This document shows, in pieces, positions 11,223 through 20,774 of a DNA stretch of 64,000 nt. The DNA is from Meandrina meandrites (lineage: Eukaryota > Cnidaria > Anthozoa > Scleractinia > Meandrinidae), in the NCBI GenBank assembly GCA_963693305.1, contig OY855903.1, positions 24,890,455 to 24,954,454 of the forward strand, in the 5' to 3' direction. A program made the translations under genes and the position numbers. A model generated the notes under the pieces. It did not search any database, was not told the origin of the DNA, and worked only from the letters and a program-made list of their open reading frames with translations. Every line of letters starts with the position of its first letter. Position 1 is the first letter of the stretch.

Positions 11223-11262
11223 ACTTCTGAAGATGTATGTTGTAGCATACGAAACGTCAAGT
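11223..11262 (+). ncRNA. Hammerhead-ribozyme-like motif 2
   Basis: ACTT/AAGT helix I (11223-11226, 11259-11262), CTGAAGA core (11227-11233), GTATG/CATAC helix II, GAAA then ACGT as a palindromic minimal helix III and C11258 at the cleavage position. Again one extra base (T11234) between core and helix II. Likely a remnant of a retroelement end. Confidence 0.4.
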
Positions 11263-11505
11263 TTTTAAAATCAAAGTTTTTTTTCCGACATGCGTTATCT
11301 TGTTATGTTTGTCATCGCAGTGTGTTTTTTATTTCTACTAATTTGTTCAAATTTATTTGTCGAGGTGTTCGGTTTTACAAGTAGGTTCTTGTTGCATAAT
11401 TCATTTTCCGAGTTTCATTGATTTAGCAAAAGAAAAGAGTTCATGTTTAACCACCCGGTTATAAGCTACTCAGCTTCTTGGTTTACCATCGATTACCCAG
11501 CATGT

Positions 11506-11727
11506 TTACTGCGTGTTTTCATAACAAATTTTCTTCTGTCGGTAGCCTGTTGGTAACCTGTCGGTAATCTGTCGGTGATATGTCGGCCGACAGTTGACCG
11601 ACAGTCGGCCGATCTGCCGTAACCGCGAGAACATCACAAAGTCTGGATCCCCACTATTAAGCAATCTTTTCCCAAGATCCAGCAAAGAATGTCGAAGTCT
11701 CTCTTCGTATTTGACTGAATCCGCCAT
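11506..11727 (-). other. Small open frame of unknown nature (possible first exon)
   Basis: A 73-codon frame starting with ATG in good animal context (AAAATGGCGG) and a plausible amphipathic start (MADSVKYEERLRHSLLDLG). The second half runs into a CTGTCGGTAA-type repeat (11535-11615), which is clearly not protein-like. It could be a first exon cut by a repeat, or chance. I do not recognise the product. Confidence 0.2.
11535..11615. repeat. CTGTCGGTAA-type minirepeat
   Basis: Four to five imperfect CTGTYGGTAA units followed by TGTCGGCCGACAGTTGACCG, itself palindromic (GTCGGCCGAC). Looks like the end of a dispersed repeat. Confidence 0.5.
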
Positions 11728-12354
11728 TTTGGAAGCAACAATTTGGGTCGCAAGGGTTTGTGGGACTTCAGTGGACGTGATAGATTGGTTTCGATGAATT
11801 CAACAGTTCGAAGAATTCAATGTTTCGATGAATTCAACAGTTAAAGAATTCAACAGATTTCGGTCAAATCCAGATCAGTTTCGATCATTTCATCATATTT
11901 TGCCGATTTTAGTGCTTCAATAAATATGAATTCGATGAATTCAATCGGTAAATATCCACCATTATTCACCTCCACTGCACTTCGGTGAATAATTATCAAA
12001 TTCTGTGTGAATATATGGTTCAACGGCTGGATATGAGAGTCCCAATTCCCTCGAGTTTTCTTGAATGTACAATCGGCAATCGGCAAAAGTACCCGGTTAA
12101 GTCAGAGCAGGAGGCCAATACTGACGAGAGACAGTTTACGCCCACCTCTCTCCCCAGAAACGAGGAAACATCCGTTCTCTCAGGGTACTGCTAAAGCCTC
12201 CTGGACTTAACGTAACATCAACAAAGTTTTGGCTTGAATTTTATTAGGACACAAAATAATTAATATTTTTACATCATTTGAATTGTTACAAATGAGATTA
12301 TGAACTACTTTCCGATTTGCGCAGTTTTCCTGATTATAATATGCACAATTTTAT

Positions 12355-12426
12355 TTGACAATGAAAGTTGACAGTTACTTGTGAATAAATATTTATTCAC
12401 AAGTAACTGCCAACTTTCATTGTCAA
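12355..12426. repeat. 72-bp near-perfect palindrome
   Basis: TTGACAATGAAAGTTG at 12355 returns as CAACTTTCATTGTCAA ending 12426, centred on AATAAATATTTATT. Only one mismatch is apparent. It is followed by two copies of an ACTTTGAGCRCGATGCTCAA motif (12456-12545). Confidence 0.8.
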
Positions 12427-12762
12427 TTTTTCACTCGTGATTTTTTGCAGTTGGGACTTTGAGCGCGATGCTCAACGGGGTTGCTGTCATCATTCTTTGC
12501 GAACGGAACTTTGAGCACGATGCTCAACGAGTTTGCTAGCAGAAAAGGTCTCTCACTGAAGAGTCCCTTGGCCGGGACGAAGACTACCCACGAAATATTT
12601 ATTCACAATTTTATTTAGATACTGAATTCAATAGAAAAAAGTAATTAATTACACGAGTCGAGTCTTTATAAATCAAATATTAATGGTTGCTTCTGATACT
12701 TGCTCAGTTTAGCTGATGTGAAATGTCACGGCATGATTTCATCACAGATCGTAGCAACTGCG

Positions 12763-13485
12763 TTACAACCAAGTTTTCACTTCTTCCTGTTCGTTTTGCA
12801 AAATCTCGTCAAGAAGGCAATTCACAGCTTGTCCAAAAACGCTTTTTTCACCGGATTCCCAATCGCGTGACTTAATCTCAAAATGATCCACAAAGCCGTG
12901 ATCTTTACAGAACTGATCCAGCGCTACCTCGCTCTCAAATATCTTCCCAGGTCCAATCCACTGCAGCGGTTCTGGCTTAACTGTATTGTCTGTGACAAGA
13001 ACACATGGGATCGGTGGCAGGTACTTTCTAATGTCTTGTATCCATTCTGTAGCTCTTTTCAGTGAAGATGGATTACGAGTTCCCCAGAAAATTATAGCAC
13101 CAAGACTGCCTTTGTAGTAAATCTTGGTCATGTTTGAAAACCTTTCCTGCTCGGCCAATTCCCATAATTGAAGTCTGATCAAGAGTGGCTCCTCATCTTC
13201 ACTTCTTTGCTTTCTTATTATTTTCAAGTGAAAATCCACACAAAGTATTGGTTTCAAATATGACTTTTCTGGACGGTAGATTTGACAATAATCTTTGATA
13301 AACATGCCTTTGGTATGTGGTCCTATCATGCCACCTACACAAACAATTTTAATCAAGCAATCGCCGTCGCTCGTTTCTTCTTCAGGGGCAACGTTTGTTT
13401 TAAATGTCTTCATCTTCACCTCCTTTCCTAGAGTCCTTAACCGTTTCACAGTGACTTCCTCTGGCAATTCATACTTTGTAGCCAT
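12763..13485 (-). CDS. Rab32-like pseudo-GTPase, full length (240 aa)
   Basis: Best full-length reference copy. An N-terminal extension (1-43, acidic APEEETSDGD) precedes a Rab-like fold: IKIVCVGG (45-52) then PHTKGMFIKDY in place of GxxxxGK[ST]; PILCVDFHLK (79-88) where Rab32 has its switch I/beta2 but without the Mg-binding Thr; LQLWELAEQERF (105-116) for WDxAGQERF, with Asp and Gly replaced but Gln113 kept; SNMTKIYYKGSLGAIIFW (117-134); CVLVTDNT (161-168) for the NKxD strand; DQFCKDHGF (190-198) and FEIKSRDW (202-209) at the SAK position. No C-terminal cysteine (ends KTWL). Single exon. Probably cannot bind GTP in the normal way; role unknown. It lies in an inverted duplicate with 25728-26408. 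Confidence 0.8.
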   Translation of the reverse strand: MATKYELPEEVTVKRLRTLGKEVKMKTFKTNVAPEEETSDGDCLIKIVCVGGMIGPHTKGMFIKDYCQIYRPEKSYLKPILCVDFHLKIIRKQRSEDEEPLLIRLQLWELAEQERFSNMTKIYYKGSLGAIIFWGTRNPSSLKRATEWIQDIRKYLPPIPCVLVTDNTVKPEPLQWIGPGKIFESEVALDQFCKDHGFVDHFEIKSRDWESGEKSVFGQAVNCLLDEILQNEQEEVKTWL

Positions 13486-13645
13486 CGAAGAAAGAGATTG
13501 TTGAGGACAATATTGGGATATTTACAAGCAGAGCGAGAAAGAAGATGTGTACTTTCGGTTTCGTCAGACACTTGTGTTCTTTGAATCCTCTCAGTGCTGA
13601 ACAACTATAATGTTCACCTTGGTGCCCTTAATCAACGTAATTATG
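13486..13645 (-). promoter_or_regulatory. Conserved upstream block of the Rab-like gene
   Basis: Upstream DNA carries AAGGTGAACATTATAGTTG and GAGAGGATTCAAAGAACAC, matching the block before 25728 and, more loosely, those before 818-1501 and 35677. Probable promoter or 5' UTR; function not shown. Confidence 0.4.
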
Positions 13646-13990
13646 AACGTTTGAAAGTCTTATACTTAGTTATACTATCTGAGCTCAAATCTGTTCTTTC
13701 AGCTTGATTCGTGTCGAGTTATTTTATCACTTCAACGTACTTCAGATGGTCATCATTCTTTCCGCGTGTGATCACCACGCGCAGCCGCTAGGGGTGTCAA
13801 TTCATTTCGCCATTCATTTTAGTACGAAATCACACTAAACAAACATGACATGTGCTGAACTTTAGTCGCGCCTTGCTTAAAAATTTAGCTTGTTTCCGAT
13901 ACGTAAATCCGTAAAAACAACCTGTAAAAATAACTTATACGGTTTACACCATGTATAAATACAAGCCTATAACTCACATTTGTAAAATGC

Positions 13991-14026
13991 CCTGACGAAG
14001 TACGCGATAGTCGGACGAAACGCGTA
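13991..14026 (+). ncRNA. Hammerhead-like core 3 (copy A)
   Basis: CTGACGA, then a stem (GTACG/CGGAC here, perfect GTCCG/CGGAC in the copy at 25180-25215), then GAAACGCGTA. It has the core and a palindromic ACGCGT minimal helix III but no convincing helix I, so it may be a decayed relative. Confidence 0.3.
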
Positions 14027-14824
14027 GCGCCTAGGAGAATAAAACAAGTTTTACAACTGCTGTTCGCCGAGTGCTGCTCACTAGCTCAATGTTAAAACAT
14101 CGACACTGCTCAGGCCTGGGAACTTCTCACCGGCTACGTTGCATTAGATCTTCTGCGGTTCGCATATTTAATAGTGAATTCTTTATTGATTTTTGAAATA
14201 ATCTTGTTTGAGTGTTTTCTTGATGGTACCTTAAGGTGGCAGATGTGTCACATGTTTGCATGCTACCACTTGCCCAAAGGGAATTTCTTGGCCGGGACGC
14301 TTCTTGGTAGCTTAGTAGTTAGTGTTTTAGCATCAGTACCTTTAGAAGTAGAACTCGTCCGTCTATTTTAACACAGGGAATCCTATAAAGGGTATCCTTT
14401 TGGAGAAGGGATAAAAACTTGATAACTTGCTACGAATGTAGACCACTTTTCTTAAACTAAACAAGAACCTCAGCTTGAATTTGATTTGGTAATATGACGG
14501 AATTATCACATGTTGATTGAAAACGAAAGTATAATAGTGAATTCTTTATTGATTTTTAAAATAATCTTGTTTATGTTGAGTGTTTTCTTGATGGTATAGC
14601 ATAATATTTACATCTAAGGTTTCACTTCCTCGGGTCGCATCTTCAGAGTTTTTCCGAAAACCTTTTTGTTGAGAAAACAAATCGAAACTTTATTGATAAA
14701 TTACATGCATGTACGCGTATAAGAGCGCAAAATACTACAATGCTACTGAAAAATGTACAAAAAGGTAAACTAAGCGGACTAAAATGTACAAAAACTTAAG
14801 CAAAACACTGAATTACATCGAGGT

Positions 14825-16480
14825 TTAACGATAATGGAAACTCACTGTAATATTACAACCAGATGAAAAAGCTCCGGTATGGAAGTGAACTGTTTCTTGA
14901 CTACTACTGGAAGCAAAATTGTGCGTTAGCACAGGGGAATTTTGTACGTTTGGCACATTAAGCTTACTTTGCAGGAGCTGACTTTGCTCAGTGCTACCTT
15001 GGGCACAGGCAGAAGTTAAAGTTTGTGATATTTCTCTTGTTTTAGATTCCGTTAGTTGTCGACTGTAAGACCTTATGCTACTCTCACTTTTGTGCCCGAA
15101 CACTTGCATTCCCCATAATATGCCAAGCTTCAAAATTGTTGTTATCGAGAACGGATACTGCCGTTGATCTTATGCAATGTTAGTATACTCTCGAGAGAGT
15201 TCACAGTCAACAGAAATAGTTTTCATAAACGATCCTAGGGTATTCTTACCTAGAGGAGAATTGCAGTACCAAACACTATCAGATTCACTGAAGTTATCGA
15301 GAGCCTTGGGCCTTTGCCACAGCAAGTTCAGCGACGGATGGAGTTTTGATAAATATAGTTCAAATTGCCCTTACTGGGCATCCTTTTGGATTATTCGCGT
15401 TTTCGTACATTCTTCCTCGGGGGTGGAAGCAGAATCATGAATCAGGAATCATAGCTTTAAAATTGGTAGGAATCATGAATCTTCGTGTTTGAAACTTGGA
15501 AAACTTGGGAATCATGAATAACGAGAGATGGCTAAAAGAATCATGAATAACAAGTTAATGTTTCCATCGATATTGGAGGCGTGTGAATATAGAACGCATT
15601 AAACTACGAAACTTCTTAACAGTTATATCGCAGAAATGGCCGAAAATAGCATTTCCTAGCGTCTGATTTTCAAAATTTTCTGGGGGAGCATGCCCCAGAC
15701 CCCCTACAGGAAAACACTGAAAATCTTCATCCCTCACCTATCAACTTGACTATGATTAGGTATGTTACACACAGTGAAGTTATTTTCAAAACTGAATGAA
15801 AACAATGACAAATGAATCAAGAATATCGAATGAAATGTTTAAATGAATCACGAATCATTGAGGTAAAACAAGACAGGAATCATGAAAGTCCAATGATTCC
15901 GCTTCCACCCCCGATTCTTCCGTCCCCTGAAGAGTCAAATGGGTCATCGTTTTGCCTGTGGTTTTTGTCGAGTTCATCCAGCTCCTGGTAGACATATTTT
16001 CGTCCGGTCGCGTCAACTCTCACTGCAAACGACTGTTTCGTGTGAAGGCGAAGGTTCTCTCTTCCTCTTCGAATAAGCTGATACATGATGTTAAACCAAA
16101 CGAAGTGCTGCAGTGACTTAGGGTTTGGTGATGACTGATCATATGACGAAAAGATTTTCGCCAAGTCCTCTTTCTTTATTGGCTCATGATGGTCGACTTT
16201 GGCAAGCTCTTGTCGCTTAGCTTCAACCACAACTGCTTCAAAGACTTGGTTAGACTGTTTAAAAGCATCGTCGGTAATGACGTTAAATCCTCTTTTCAGG
16301 ATAAAGTATCGTTGCAGGCCAAAGCGAATGCTTCTTAGTGCTGTCTTCTTGTAGGTTCCTCCGGTTTTTTTCCTTGCATTGGGATTAAAGTCCACGAGAA
16401 GTTCATTTAGTTCTTCTTTAGAAATTTCGTCAAAATCTTGGTCTTTGTGAGGATATTTTTCTCCACAGAAGGCTTTCAGT
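14825..16480 (-). pseudogene. Crypton tyrosine recombinase (DUF3504), copy A, broken
   Basis: Reading leftward, the frame from 16395 to 15922 gives DFNPNARKK, ALRSIRFGLQRYF, FVWFNIMYQLIRRGREN and QELDELDKNHRQNDDPFDSS, typical of the DUF3504/Crypton recombinase. The 15417-15913 insertion follows, then SKLHPSL-like sequence and the catalytic region. The segment that should read HCIRST is shifted and stopped near 15175, whereas GHKSESSIRSYSRQL (about 15045-15090) with the presumed His and nucleophile Tyr is still present. Tyrosine recombinases of this group cut and join DNA to move the element. This copy is dead by insertion and frameshift. Confidence 0.75.
15417..15913. mobile_element. 497-bp MITE in Crypton copy A, 8-bp target duplication
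   Basis: Ends GGGGGTGGAAGC / GCTTCCACCCCC, flanked by ATTCTTCC at 15409-15416 and 15914-15921. Copies at 23.87 kb (empty) and 51.80 kb (empty at this position) confirm the insertion. Interior has repeated GAATCATGAAT. An 8-bp duplication suggests hAT. Confidence 0.85.
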
Positions 16481-16640
16481 CAAACGTGCTGAACCGTAGC
16501 CACCCGACTAAGTTTTTGACATTTTTTTGACAAGTTTTTGATTAGTTTGATGGCTTCCGGTTGCACAACGGTTTACACGAACGATCTGTGAAACGTTCAG
16601 TTTCAACTGGTTTGACAAACCCAGAAAACATTTCCTGTGC

Positions 16641-17232
16641 GAAAAGTTAAGGGGGGTGACTCTTAACTACCAATTTGTTTCTAAGGCAGGTTACTAATTG
16701 CTATATTTTGGAAACAAAACCTCATACAGATAAGCTTTTTGCACGAGTTTGTTCTATTGAAGATTCCTTCAAGAGTTTCAGGTCACGGTCATATTTAACG
16801 CGTCACGTGACCAGAACAGAATAACCCCTAAAACTCAAACGGCAGATAGATTTTAAAATTAAAATGAGCGTCAATGGATAAAGAACGTCCACATGCGTAA
16901 TGTGACGTATCGTTTTTGTGAAATTCGCATTATTATAAGAGTTATGGCGTAATAAACACTCATATTTACAGAATTTCATCAGTAGCGTTTCCTTTTTACG
17001 ACTGAATTTTCAATGAAGGAGTATAGTGGGTAGCCCGACTTCACTCACACGGTTGGTTGGTTGGTTGGTCGGTTGGTCCATCAGCTGTAAACATTTTGAT
17101 AAGAGAAGTAAGAGTGTAGCAAGGCGGCCGTAATAAGGCTATTTTAAGGTTTAACAAGGAAGAGAAAAGCAAAGAAACAAAATGCGGCTGAAAATTATCT
17201 GTGGAAGGTACTTGATCGCCGAAAAAGTGGAA
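16641..17232. other. Gene-free stretch
   Basis: AT-rich sequence with a GGTTGGTTGGTTGGTCGGTTGG run on the plus strand (17052-17075). No gene or terminal repeat seen. Confidence 0.4.
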
Positions 17233-17913
17233 ATTAAGGAGGCTCACAATATTTTCAAGCAATTTCCAGCGCTTAAACTTTGATGGGCCAGTACTACAAA
17301 TCCTTACCAGTTGCTGCTACAATAACTATATCAAACAAATGTCTGATCATTACTGAACAAGTTAAGGTCATTTTTATGACGTCACTTGTTACCATAGCAA
17401 CAGTTTAACCTGTTAAAAACACCCTTAATTTTCCATTTAAGTGCTTATAACTAAAAAACGAGCATGGTGAACCCCATTTTTTATTATTGAATAATGACCA
17501 GCATGTTAAGATGCAACTTTTTGCAAAGTTGAAAAAAATTTTATTTAGCAGTTTCAGAGCCACCTTAAAATTCCGAAAAGTCAAGGTGGCTCTGAAACCG
17601 CTAGATAAAATTTTTTTTTACTTTGCAAAAAGTTGCATCTTAACATGCTGATCATTATTCAATAATAAAAAAGGGGGGTCACCGTGCTCGTTTTTGAGTT
17701 ATAAGCACTTAAATGGAAAATTAAGGGTGTTTTTAACAGGCTAAACTGTTGCTATGGTAACCAGTGACGTCATGAAAGTGGCCACAACTTCTTAAGTAAT
17801 GATTGGACATTTGTTTGATATCATTATTGTAGCAGCAACTGATAAGGATTTGTAGTACTGGCCCATCAAAGTTTAAGAGCTGGAATATGCTGGAAACAAT
17901 TGGGAGCCTCCTT
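17233..17913. mobile_element. Foldback (long palindromic) element
   Basis: Arms 17233-17567 and 17583-17913 are reverse complements at high identity around a 15-base loop (CAGAGCCACCTT to AAGGTGGCTCTG). Outer ends carry TTAAGGAGGCTC / GAGCCTCCTTAA. A related GAGCCACCTTAAA end is seen alone at about 63653. No coding capacity. Confidence 0.8.
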
Positions 17914-18061
17914 AAGAACGAGCTTTTCAAGAAATCCAAGATGTGACCAACATCGAGCTAAAATATATCAAGAAATCCACAAGTTCAATACGTCTGCCAG
18001 AATTATAAACGAAAACGGCGATTTTATCACATTATAGGACGAAAACAAGCTTAGCACCAAA

Positions 18062-18257
18062 ACGAGGCTACGCCTCGTGGAGTCTAGGAAAATGCCTCCC
18101 ACATGGGAGGAAAAGAGTTGATCAACTCTTATATAATGCTATTCGCATTATGAGCGTAGCGGAGCTCCCTCGTGCGGGTGGACCGGTGAGGGTGGGACTC
18201 TGCAGAGACTCTGCTCCCAGTAACTCTACCCCGTGAGGGGGGTAGGGGGGAGCAGAG
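18062..18257 (+). other. Cluster of consecutive short hairpins
   Basis: Back-to-back perfect stems: ACGAGGC/GCCTCGT (18062-18078), CCTCCCA-TGGGAGG (18095-18110), AAGAGTTG/CAACTCTT (18113-18130), ATAATGC/GCATTAT (18133-18151), CTCTGCAGAG (18199-18208), and CTACCCC/GGGGTAG (18226-18245) nested in CTCTGCTCCC/GGGAGCAGAG (18209-18257). Seven stems in 196 bases look like a structured RNA or a repeat end; I cannot name a family. Confidence 0.4.
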
Positions 18258-18413
18258 ACGGGGGAGCATTTTGCTCGAAGTATTTTTCATTTTTTTTCGT
18301 TGTTATATAAACATGTTAAAAGGCGCGTTTTAACTTGTATTCACATCGAATGAATTTATGTGGCACTGTAAATTGGCTCTAAATGTCAAAAAAGCTATGC
18401 AATTGTCTGCCTT

Positions 18414-18828
18414 TAAGGTGGGGGTATACCTGATTTTGAGTGAAATTTTAAGAGGTTTAAGGAAGGGATAGAGGAAAGAAAATTATTTTTGAAACACCAA
18501 CAGACAGTTGACCCCCACGCAAGAGCACCCCAGGTTGTCAGGGGACTGTTTGGGTGTCCATCTACTAATTTTTAACTTCAATTTCTAATTTTCAAATCAC
18601 ATTAAATCTTTAATATTTCTTATTTCTCCAAATTTTACTAATCCTTTGAGAAAAACTTTCTCTTCCCAAACATCCCCAAAAATCACCCCAAAATTTACAA
18701 AACACCGCTAAACATAGCTTTTTGAGATGAGCTAAGGGTTTTGGGAATGCTTGAAACGGCAGCGAGATATTCGCATTAAACACAAGTTAAGCGGCAGAAA
18801 GACAGGCTTCAGGTGTACCCCCGCCTTA
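18414..18828. mobile_element. MITE, about 415 bp
   Basis: Imperfect inverted ends TAAGGTGGGGGTATACCTGA (18414) and TCAGGTGTACCCCCGCCTTA (18809-18828). No coding frame. The next element was inserted at its right tip. Confidence 0.7.
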
Positions 18829-19733
18829 GGGACGGACCATTAGAAAACTGATGGGGGGGGAGGGGAATTTTTGACTTGCAAGAATTTTGTTTTTGGCCCA
18901 TTGCCTGTGCAAGAATTTTTTTTCTTGACTGCACCCCTCTGCACGAATTTTTTTTAAATAAAATCTGCTTCATGCACAATTTGCTATTGAATTAATTAAA
19001 ACTGGGCTACCGGTACTTTGATTTATTATATACATAGCTTGTTAACATTACTTTCCATTTATTTTATGACATAAAAAGTAAGTAGCAGTTTACAGGTGTA
19101 TAGTGAAAATTTGTGTAATTTATATAACTGCCAGGCCCGTAGGAATGAGTTTTGAGGTGAGGGGACCCAAACGTTAGCACTGATTGTGACGGTATTAAAA
19201 TCGGCAGGGGTAATTTTGCGAACGCCGAACGCTAAACAAAATCACCGAAGCAAGCAGAACCATTACCATTATTGAGAACTAACTGTAAACGGGCTAACCT
19301 GGGCCTTTTTAGGCTAACCAGAGCGATATTCAGGCTAACCTGACAACAAGGTACACTCCGGTTGGTTTTTGCTTGCTTCGGTGATTTTGGTTCACATTCT
19401 GCGCTCGGAAATCTGCGTTCGGCGTTCGGGAAATTACCCCTGGCGTATTAAAATGGTCGGGAGGCCATTTCAGGTGGGGGGTCCGGGGGAATCCTCCCAC
19501 TGGAAAAGTTTGAAAATCTAGACATGCTCTAATGCCATTTGGTGCATTTTGGAACACTTTTCGAGAAGAATTATAATTCTGGTTTAATATCAAAATGCAA
19601 CCTATCTTGTGCATGAATTTTTTTTCTTTGGGTTTTTCCTTGCATGAATTTTTTTTTCGGACATTTTGCCTTGCATGAATTTTTTTTTGGTTTTTTCCCC
19701 ATCCCCCCCATCACTTTTCTAATGGTCGGTCCC
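18829..19733. mobile_element. Harbinger-like non-autonomous element with TTA duplication
   Basis: Ends GGGACGGACCATTAGAAAA (18829) and TTTTCTAATGGTCGGTCCC (ending 19733), flanked by TTA on both sides (18826-18828, 19734-19736), the target duplication of PIF/Harbinger elements. Subterminal poly-T blocks follow TTGCATGAA motifs. Contains a nested MITE. No transposase. Confidence 0.75.
19201..19444. mobile_element. Nested MITE, 244 bp
   Basis: Inside the Harbinger-like element. Ends TCGGCAGGGGTAATTTTGCG and the matching AAATTACCCCTGGC; flanked by GTATTAAAA at 19192-19200 and 19445-19453. The interior is itself largely palindromic (ACGCCGAACGC to GCGTTCGGCGTTCG). Confidence 0.75.
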
Positions 19734-19836
19734 TTAAGAGCCGCAAAAGCGATGCAACATGCGATATTTCCATGCGTTACAGCTGCTTGTAACGCATACA
19801 TAGAAGATTCCTCGCATAACATAATTTCCTACAGAT

Positions 19837-19983
19837 CGTTTTCAGGTGACGTCATCAGGTACTAAAATCCAAAACTAAAGAGACACCAAAGTTTCCATCC
19901 GCATCAGGCATAAGAGGTACTAAAATTATATCTGCCTGCAACTTTTCAGCTCAGTAGCGTCCTTCGTTTGGAAACCAGCGCAC

Positions 19984-20017
<34 letters not shown>

Positions 20018-20412
20018 CAGATACGATCGTGTTTGTCAAAAAATATACATTTATCTGGTGACGTTTTGCCATTTGAGAAGTTAAAGTAGCAGGAAATGTG
20101 TTTATGTAAATGTATGTTTGTCCAGTACAGATAATCAGTGGCGTAGATGCCCAAAGTAAGTTCCAGATGTTTACAGTATTTTCCGGCCGCCATATTGGTG
20201 CACCACAGATGTGCACCAATATGGCGGATCCATACTGGGCTCTGTAAATTGGTGCAAAACATTTCGACGAATATCTGAAGTTTGGGATAGCGCACAGACC
20301 TAAAACTTGGCGAAATGACTTATCTATTTATTTCCTATAATATCCTATTTTCTTGACCTCTTTCAATGAATGGTTCTTCAATTTATATTTTTATTGCGTG
20401 ACAGTGAAAACG
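19837..20412. mobile_element. TIR element related to that at 40825-41406
   Basis: Imperfect inverted ends CGTTTTCAGGTGACGTCA and TGCGTGACAGTGAAAACG. Shares with 40825-41406 a central CCGCCATATTGGTG palindrome (20187-20227), GAATATCT-like text and a GCGTGACAGTG right end. A 114-codon minus-strand frame inside has no recognised domain. Confidence 0.6.
20187..20227. repeat. 41-bp palindrome in TIR element
   Basis: CCGCCATATTGGTGCAC and its reverse complement around a 7-base centre. A diverged counterpart is at about 41179-41218 in the related element, so the stem is kept while the sequence drifts. Confidence 0.7.
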
Positions 20413-20774
20413 ATCTATTGCAAAGATAACGCCGGAATTTTCAACTACGATAAACAAGTTTATCTACCACATAATCTGGTTTCGAACTGATAATCTCTGA
20501 CTTCGTAGAACGTCATCTACCGCGTTGTGCTAATCTGACATTTTTAAAAAGTTCGGGTAAAAATATTTATATAAACGCAATAGACAACGTGGGGGTCCAT
20601 TGTCTGCAACGACCACCGTAGGCTCACACAAATTGTCACAGCGACCAAATATCGATGTGTGTACTTGCGGCAAGCTAGCTAGTGAAAGTGGTAATTTACT
20701 GGCCAAATATCTTGTTTACTGCAGTGGATGTGGCTCAATTTGCTCACCAAACGACTTGTTTTGCTGGTTATACT

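Larger units (their letters stand above)
14230..16640 (-). mobile_element. Crypton-type element, copy A
   Basis: Mirror image of the region 22.9-25.1 kb, including the 3' trailer (14230-14820: AATAAAG signal region, GAAGATGCGACCCGAGG-like sequence) and the tyrosine-recombinase frame. Duplicated together with the adjacent Rab-like gene. Contains the 497-bp insertion at 15417-15913. Confidence 0.65.
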
